The notes beneath the pieces are model-generated. The model ran no database searches and had not been told where the DNA came from. It saw nothing but the letters and a program-made list of their open reading frames with translations. Shown piece by piece: positions 52,201-61,200 of a DNA stretch of 64,000 nucleotides. Source of the stretch: Branchiostoma floridae (Eukaryota > Chordata > Leptocardii > Amphioxiformes > Branchiostomatidae); NCBI RefSeq assembly GCF_000003815.2, contig NC_049997.1, forward strand, positions 2,651,237 to 2,715,236. The letters are read 5' to 3'. The position numbers and the translations under genes were made by a program. The number at the start of each line of letters is the position of its first letter. Position 1 is the stretch's first letter.

Positions 52201-55200
52201 AAAACAATTATGCATTTCACCATTGAAAATACCAATACAAATACAAGTATTGGGGAAATGACCAACCGAAAGGTACAAACTTTTAAGATCATTATACCAT
52301 TTTTCTCAGGGAAAATCGTCTAAAGGTCCTAAAGTTCCTTGCAAGCATAACCATTTGCGGGCTATGTAAACCTTTTCTTACCAAATTAGCCTTTTGGAAT
52401 CCAATTTGTATTGTTTTCGACGTTCAGCAACAGGTTAATACTATATATAGTTAATTTCTTTGTCACTTGCAATTAGCCCCCGGGCAAGAACTTTGTTAAA
52501 TTATCATTATCAATATAATGGGTATGAAAACAAATATTCATTTGCTCACCATGTTTGAGTTCAATTTGAACTTCGTAATGTTCATGGTGTTTATATTTCT
52601 ACTTTTCACACGGGGCATAGACCTGAACAGACTGATAACCGTGCTCCAAGTGCGGAACCGGAGAGCACGCTGGTGCAGCACACCGTAATGTTCATGATGT
52701 TTATATTTCTACCCTCAATACAGGACATAGACTTGAACAGGCTGATAAACGTGCTCCAAGTGCGGAACAGGAAACAGGAGAGCACTCTGGTGGAGCACAC
52801 CGCCAGCCTGTCCGGGCTCGCGCGCCGCGCCAGGAACCACGAGAACTCCATCAGGTCCGGGGAGGAACTCAACCAGTACTTCAAACAGGTGAACAGATTT
52901 TCTTACTCAGTTTAAGTTGCAGTCCTTCCCATACCGATGGTGCATAGGGCGACGCGCCTCTATGTTTCAGTAGGGCCACGAAAGTTTCTGGTGTCCCTCG
53001 TTTAGAATGGTCGTTTAAGTCTCTGTATTCCATGGGGGTGAAACAAAGCTTGGTTTAAATTTGTGCCACTTTATCAGTGATATGGAGTGTTTTGGCATGG
53101 TTTATATTCTTTGCATAAACCTGGTATAGCACGAGCTTAGAAATGGACTGACTCGACCTTTCCTAAATTACCAACCGATGAGCAGATATTGCAACCGTAA
53201 AAATTTAAGTAGTCAGGTGTGGCGACAAATAATGTGTTATAGTGTACTTCAATTAGAATATTTTTTGAGTGACCACGTGATAACCATGTGACTATCACGT
53301 GCACGTGCGTGTCACGCAGAAAGCTGACCAGCACACGGAGCAGATAGACGCGATGAAGGTGGAGGTCGGTACGCTGGCCAGCAAGGTGGACCGGACCGAG
53401 AAGACCCTGCTCGGGAAGAGCGCGGAACTGGCGGTGTTACTCAAGGACAACGTGGAGGCAACTTTGGAGGCAAGTTTGACATTTCAGATCATAATCATTG
53501 CGAATGTTTGTCATTTTGAAAAGGGTGTTTTTTACATTTATTTATTCAGTTTTACCATATTTGACTTGTGAAAGGATTGACATAAAAAGTGACTATCACC
53601 TTTTGCAAGATGTCAACCCGGAGGCCAGACTGCAAGGATTGATCCACTCACTCTGGGAAGGACCCCAACTCTTTTCGATATGTGCGGTGGTTTCTTTAGC
53701 GTGTTCGGCGTGTGGCCCTCCCCGAACACCTGACCTCCATTTAACGTCCTATCCGAGGGACTGCCCTAGTCGAAGGTAGGTGCCTTTCCAAAGGGCACAA
53801 GATCGTTGACATGGCAGATTTCGAACTAGGGACCTCTTGGGCCTGAGCCCAAAGCGCTGCCGATTACGCCACACGATCTCACATATAGTTTTACTTTCAT
53901 CTTATGTATCTCTCGTCCTGTTTTGTGTAGACCTACGCGTCAGAAATCACAGACTGGGTCGCCAGACAGGGTACGTTGGAGCTCCAGGTCGCCCTGCAAA
54001 ACGATAGCATACTCAGCCTGGAAACCCGGACGGACCGACTGCAGGCCAACTCCAAGGACCATTCTAAGGACCTGCAGCAGCTTGTACCTCTGGCAGGTGA
54101 GTTTTTGTAGTCTTAGTATAACTCAACTTTACTTTATAACTCAACTTTACTATATTTTGTATTTTTGTACAAATGAATAAGATCAAAATGATTCAAATCA
54201 AATTAATTAAAGTAATGATTTCAGCTAGAAAAGACTTCATGTACAGTCATGTCATTTTAAGCTATTATTGCAGAAAAAGAACTATATATATAATTGCAGC
54301 AAATGAGCCTATTTTTTTCTTATTGCAATAGATTTCTGATTCCCACTGATTTCTGAAGTGCGGTTGTACCGGCCCTCTAGAAAAAAGAAGAAACCAGACT
54401 CATGTGCATGGCAGAAAAAAGCAAATCCTCAAAAAAGAACCCTGCAGTAGACCTGAGTCAACTTATAGATGTGCCCTATGTGGCAGAGACTGTTATTCTC
54501 GTAGAGGACTTTATAACCACAGTCGACACTGTAGGGCTGATATCAATTAGGATTGTCCTATGGTCAATATATCAACAGAAGAATGCAATATCTGGTTGTA
54601 CCGGCTACATGCAAGTTCAGCTAACCTTATTTGTGTCTATTTCCTCACAGATGAACTACGCAAGGACATGAATCGTGCGCGGATAGACCTGGTGGAGCTG
54701 GAGAGAAACGGAAAGAAGATGACGTCACGAGTGGAGAGGCATACTGAGGAGATCTCCAACCTGCAGGACAAGTCGGACCAGCAAGGGGGCATGCTTAACG
54801 ATCAGGCGACAAACATCAATACCCTTACCCTTGGTGAGTTCCTACTTCTAGTTCATGTTGACTCCTCAAGTAAGATCAATTGAGAAGGCTTTGTCAATGG
54901 TCCTCCGTCTCCTTTTGCAGCATACAGTGCAATTGCTGACGATTTTGAACCATTTTTTTTCAGTTGTGTAAGATTTATGCTATTTCTTACTGTGAACGAT
55001 TGGGCGTCGTTCATTACACTTACTTTTGTCTAATTATCTGTAAATAATGTCGTAAGCGTCGTCCAAACTGGTCAAAATCATGCATATATGCTAGTCTTCT
55101 GTCGAAAAGTAAGATTAAGATACGACCACAGGTTTTCTGCCGGTGCCGCTCCTTTACTCCAATGCTTTAAATTCTCGAGATCTCTGTATAGGTCATTTGA

Positions 55201-58200
55201 TTAAACGGGGCATCTTAAAGTTTTGTATATTGTTTATCAGAACAAAGAAACTTCCGCGTTGCGATGAACAACAGGACGACAGACATCTTGGAGTTGCGGA
55301 GACAGCTTCAACTTTTGGAGGCAGGAGACGAGAACCTGAGGGGAGGACTTCAGCAGGTGGGGAACTGTGAAAATATTTCGTTCAGAATGCACTTAAACGA
55401 AAAGTCAACAAAAATAACTGGAATACGAAGGGAAAAAGACACGGAAAGAATTAAATAAACAAACATACAATAAAGAATAAAGTTCAGCTGAAATAGTAAT
55501 ATTTGTTCAGTCAAAATGACCTAAGAAGATCTATGTGGACAGGTGATCATTATTGACACGATGTGATACTTGTGTCAATGGGTAAAGTTATCACAAGAAA
55601 GTGCTCTTATTGGCTAAGTGGTTCTTATATAGAGAAAGTTACTTCAGAATGTACATGTTTGCTGTCGTAGTGATGATTAAGTAAATGAAGATTGATAAGA
55701 ATTGAGACGTAATACTTAATACGTAATATTTACGTATGTTTCAGGTCGCCTTTAACCTGAACCAGGGCATGCAGGCGGCCCAGCGCGCCACCCAGCGCCT
55801 GGAGGCGTCCATGTATAACCAGACCAACACCGTGTACCAGATCCGCACCATGACCAACAGCATCCGGAACGAGCTAGCCCGCAAGGCCCGGCAAGAGACA
55901 CGCGGGGAACGGCAGCTGGATCTCAAAATGGGCCTGTTCCAGCGCACGCTAACGGAGAATACGGTCAGATTTAAAAATATGATATATATGTTATGCCATG
56001 TTGAAACCTCTGCACCCAGCTGGCTTGCCGATTGAAGTAGAGGTTCATTGTAGATAGAGAAAACTAACAGTAACTAATAGTTCATTATTTTCTTGCTTTG
56101 TTCGATATATTCATATTGTGACGGTTTTCTGTTTTACCGTTATGACAAGGTAAATGGCAGTTATTACGTATATAGCCAGCCTCAGTAACATTAACTGACA
56201 AGATGATGATGATGATATAGCACACGCCTGTTTGGGACAGCATTGTAAAAATCCGCATAAGCAGTCACTGTAAAGGTAAATACTTAACATTTGTTACCAC
56301 ATTACTGTAAGCAGCGAGTGCTGCAGTACAATGTGAATCAGTCAGAATTACCCTGAGGACGGTGACAGATGAAGCAAGTGTAAGAAAGGAGTACTAGAAA
56401 CAGTGTCAAGGCTCCCGTGATTCAGCTTGCCTGCGCTGAATCCGGTCCGCCAGCTCACAAAGTCAACGCCTAAATCTTTACGCCAAAAGGCTCAGAGTCT
56501 TTGCCTTTGGTAAGTTTGGCAGCACTTGAACCCCACTGTTACACAACAGTTCTGGGAAAAAAAAGAGTCTCTTTATTCAATGATGTAACAACCTGGTGAA
56601 ACTAATAACGGAGTGTTCTATTGCATGCAGGAGTCTATCCGTACGCAGCGAGTGAAGAATGACGACCAAGACAGTAAGATCCTGCGCCAGTCAGACGCCC
56701 TGGAGAAACTACAGAACGCGAACTCCCAGTTCCAGTCCAGGGTAGGCAACCAGAGCGTGTGGCTCCAGAAGATCCAGAGCAAGGCGGACCAGCTGACCAG
56801 CACGTTTGCTGACCTCCGGAAGCAGTTCAACGGGGTCGACCTGAAGGCTGAACGTGTGCAACAGGGCCTGAACAACCAGGTGAGTGTGAACATGTGATGA
56901 TCATGTGATTATCACGTGGTATTACATGAATCACCCTCATTCAACTATTAGAGCACAGCCATAATCTGCCATTGGTCAATCAGGAGCATGAATTTTGTTG
57001 CTACGAAATCCACATATTATTGCCTCCAATTGCTTAGAGTTTGTTAGACTAGTAGTCCATGTGGTGACATACACCATGTATTTGCTTGCTGTAAATGTTA
57101 CTCTTTATGTCTATCCCTCGTCTTTGCAGACTGTAGCCCTTCAGCAGTTCGAGTTCCGGTTGAGTGATATCGAAAGCAGCGCTGTAGATGACGGAGGCAT
57201 GGCCAATCAGCTGAACGCAAAGTAAGCCACTGATACAAATTCGAACTCTAGGAACATTTTTAGTAAATCCGTTTGGTCTACCACCCTGCTTCTTGATGCT
57301 CACACAACTTTCGTGCAACGTCCTGTCCAGTTGGACGGGGCTTGTAGCAGGGAGACACTCTACATGTCGATAACTGAGCTATCCAGAACCTGCATCTACT
57401 GTCAATAACGTGTGTACATCATTGTTGAAATATCAGCTTTTTGAAAGAGACATTTTGTATTACCGTTGTCCATGTTCACACGTTTACATTACCATGACCG
57501 TAACCTAGTGTACGGGGTAACCTATATCTGTTCTTTTTACAAACAGCTTATTTGACCATGGGCCGGGTATCAAGTCAAAGAACGATAGTTTGATACAGCA
57601 GGTACTGGTCACCCCAATATTTGAAAATATTGCAGTTTGACATAACAGCGGATATAGGCTATCCCATGGATAAAGTTGAACTAACGTTTCTACTTTAATA
57701 AACTAATTTTTTTTGTATGTAGAATCCTGGCGCTGAAGTCCAGCATCGCGCAGGACCTGCAGGAGATCCAGAGTCAGGTGGAGGAGATTCAGAGCAATGC
57801 CGGGGACCTGCGCACCCTGGCCGGCATGCACCAGCGGCTCAAGTCGGAGGTGCGGCAGGTCAACCAGCTCTTCACACAGCAACGGGGAACCATCGGAAGG
57901 TGAGCAAGGAGCTTCTCTTATCCATTTTTCTCCTAACGTCACAGAACTCAACCCCACACGCTGCAGTAAAGGCGGGGTCCATCGTCTTCCACTGATTCGG
58001 ACAAAGAATTTGAACCCCTTAAGTTAGGATTTAGAGCTAGCTTTTTGACTGTAGTAGGCGCATGCTACATTGTTTGATCGTCCTCTTTCATGTCACCAGC
58101 AATTAACAATCAGGCAAGAAATAGCAATAAATTTATCATTAGTAAAAGGAAAACGTAAAACCTTCTGATTTTGCCAACAAACGTATGGTGAGTTTTTTTC

Positions 58201-61200
58201 TTTGAAATTTTGGCTTTAACTTGAATAAGACGATTTCTTTGACCAGCGTATGTTTATTAGATTGCGGAAATGTGGATTCGTTTGCAGAAAGTATAACTTA
58301 CAACTGATATCACGATTTCTTTCCATTTCGTAGAATGATACAGAGGAAGAAACAGCAGCTTAAGAGACAGGTCGAGACTCAGGACGAGACTATGATAGAA
58401 TGGACACCATTCTGTACCACCAGAGTCTGTTCACGGGCTTTGTGAACTTGATAACTCACCGCTGATGCCACATTTTTTTCTTCAATTTCGTAGAATGATA
58501 GCAGTTAGCGACACCATGATGGAATGGACATATCTTGTACCGCCTGAGTTTGTTCATGGTAAGGGGGTGCCTTTGTAGACATGATAACTCAAATTTCTAT
58601 TAATTCCGTAGAATGATTCAGAAGAACCAGCAGCTAGAGAGACAGATTGAGACTCAGGACGAGTCCATGACGGAGATGGACACCATCCTGTACCGCCTGG
58701 AGCAGGACATGGAGCAGCTCAAGCGCGACGCCAGGCGGCGGCCCGTGCCACCACAGGCCGAGCAGTCCAGGAGCATCGACACGGAAGTCGATTCTGAACT
58801 GGACTCTAGTCAGGTGAGCTAAGACTTACATAACGAGCTTTCCACACCATTACCGAAGCATAGACCTTGATGATGATACCGAATTTGACTCTAGTCATGT
58901 GAGTTAAGACCTAAGTTAAAGTTATCGAGCTTCCCATAGCAGTCCAGGAGTTTCAACACAGAAGCGGATACTAAACTGGAGTCTAGTCAAGTGAGCTAAG
59001 ACTTAGGTTAAAGTTAAAGACCTCAAAGTTACCACAATTACACCAGTGCAGTGCAGAGGCATATAGACCCTGATATGGATACTAAACTTGACTTTATATA
59101 TAGGTTAAACAGATCGGAGCAGTTATTGAGAGTAAAAAATATGTGTTCACTATCTAATTGCATTTTTATGAGGAATATAAAATCAATCCTGTCGTGTATT
59201 ACTCTATTATGTTTCCATATAGTACTTGTTTATGAGTCAAAGATGTTTTTTGAAAGCACGTTATTGACTAAACTTTTACTACAGGATCAGCCTCCATCCA
59301 GCACCTTGTCACTGGAACAGGTCGTTGACCTCTTGCGGAGAGGTCGTAGGTCAACCGGAGATGACCCTGATTCCGCGTCTGTCACAGCGTCATGGCAGAA
59401 GATGAATGACAGCATCGCAGACCTCCTGGAAAACCATCAGCAGGACCTGACTGAGGTATTGACTATCGGGTCTTGTTCTCTTTCTCTTGAGATGGGGAGA
59501 AGGACATATTAGTTTCAAAGACAATTCAATCTCTGCAACTGGATAAAAAACGGATATTTACTTCCGCACGTTTCGAGTGACATCTATCACTCTTCTTCAG
59601 CGTCACTAGAACGCTGAAGAAGAGTGATGGCTGTCACTCGAAACGTGCGGAAGTAAATATCCGTTTTTTTATCCTGTTAGTTGTAGAGATAGAATTGAAT
59701 TGTATATGAATATTGTTTACCTGGAATTATTTTCTAACCTTCATTAACATAGTATTGGTTTCATTTCGTGAATTTTGCTTGTATCAAGGAAGTTTCAGCC
59801 GCCTCGATGTTGTCAGAGATGTTGGTACACGTGGATGACTAAATCACAAAATACAGAATATCATGTCAGACAGGAATTCTTGAAGAGTAGGCCTATTCCA
59901 GACGACCATCCAAAATGATGCTAAATGATGTTGGTTTTGTAGACAGCATTCCCAACTTTGGGATGAAAATGTAGAGGTGGAATGCTTCACACTACAAAGC
60001 TTCACATTCAACGTTATAGAACGTCATCAGCACCTCCTGAAAAGATTTGTGTTTTGCACCCTTTACTTATTTCCCGACTCAACTTGCTTTGCGATTGAAC
60101 AGCTGCGTTAAGCGTTGATGAGATCTTCCCATTATGATGATAAGGACTCTAAAAACACTGTTGGAATCTAAAGATGTTCAACGTGATATATAAGATAATA
60201 TATATATTTTATGTGTCGTTTTCCAGGTCGTCGATGCCATGAAACTGTTTAGGACCCAGGCGGAAAGTCTCATCGACAAAGACGAGAAGTTGGAGAGGTT
60301 GTACGAGTCCCTGGCCAAGAAGGTGGCCACACTTGTGGCTGTACAGAAGAAGAGCCAAGGCACCATGGGAAATAGGGCACTATCGAGACAGATGTTCAAA
60401 ATCGAAGCATCTATGCACGAAACGTATGACGTCATAGGGAGGATAGACCAGCAGGTAAAACTTTTAAGTACTTCAAATCCGCTGATCTGATATTGGTAAA
60501 CCTGGGTGCGTTAGGTTTAGGTCCCATTTTGAAAAAAGGTCCTCTTTGTAGGGCATTAAGGTCGTCGGCGTCACATAGTATTCAGACGAAATAATATGAT
60601 TCTTTGGCAGCTTCGTTACGATTTAGTTTCATGATTTTGTCTAATTTCCATGTTTCGAAGGTTCTTGATATCGACAACGCAATCCGCTTGCATCATGGTC
60701 AGCTGGCGCAGTACAAGCACCGGGTGGGCCGCCTGGAAACCGTCCTGTACAACTGCACGGACGTCTTCGCGCAGTGCTTCCCAAACCCGGTAAGGAGACA
60801 GCGTTACATTGTACACATGCATGCAGTGTACTTAGCATACCCTGCATTATGACATTATACGTTGCTTGACAATATTTCGCCGCATTCGTCCATGTTAAGT
60901 GAAACCAAATTCATAATAATTTGCCGTGTAGTTGGATCATATTGATATCATACGAAATTTACGGAGATCGATCAGACCAATGGCATATTTTCAGAAATGA
61001 GTGTGGTTGGATAAACGTTCTCGAAACAAAAGTGCTAAAAAGAAACATCATCTTCATAAAAGTGCAACAAAGATACACTTGCGTATTGAAAAAAAGGTCG
61101 AGTACAAAAAAATTATATGATTATTTCAAACAAATGAAATGAAAGATTATGTTTATATCATTGTGCCAACATAACTCTGTATTGTAGTACCATATCTTTA

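Noticed and set aside
52606-52690. Sequence coding exon 31-like residues as an extra exon
   Set aside because: Its acceptor is mutated (CGG), it lacks a donor and has lost codons; treated as a decayed tandem copy.
53805-53880. Candidate tRNA gene on the minus strand
   Set aside because: A and B boxes are present, but acceptor and T stems do not close and a SINE body follows; annotated as a tRNA-derived SINE.
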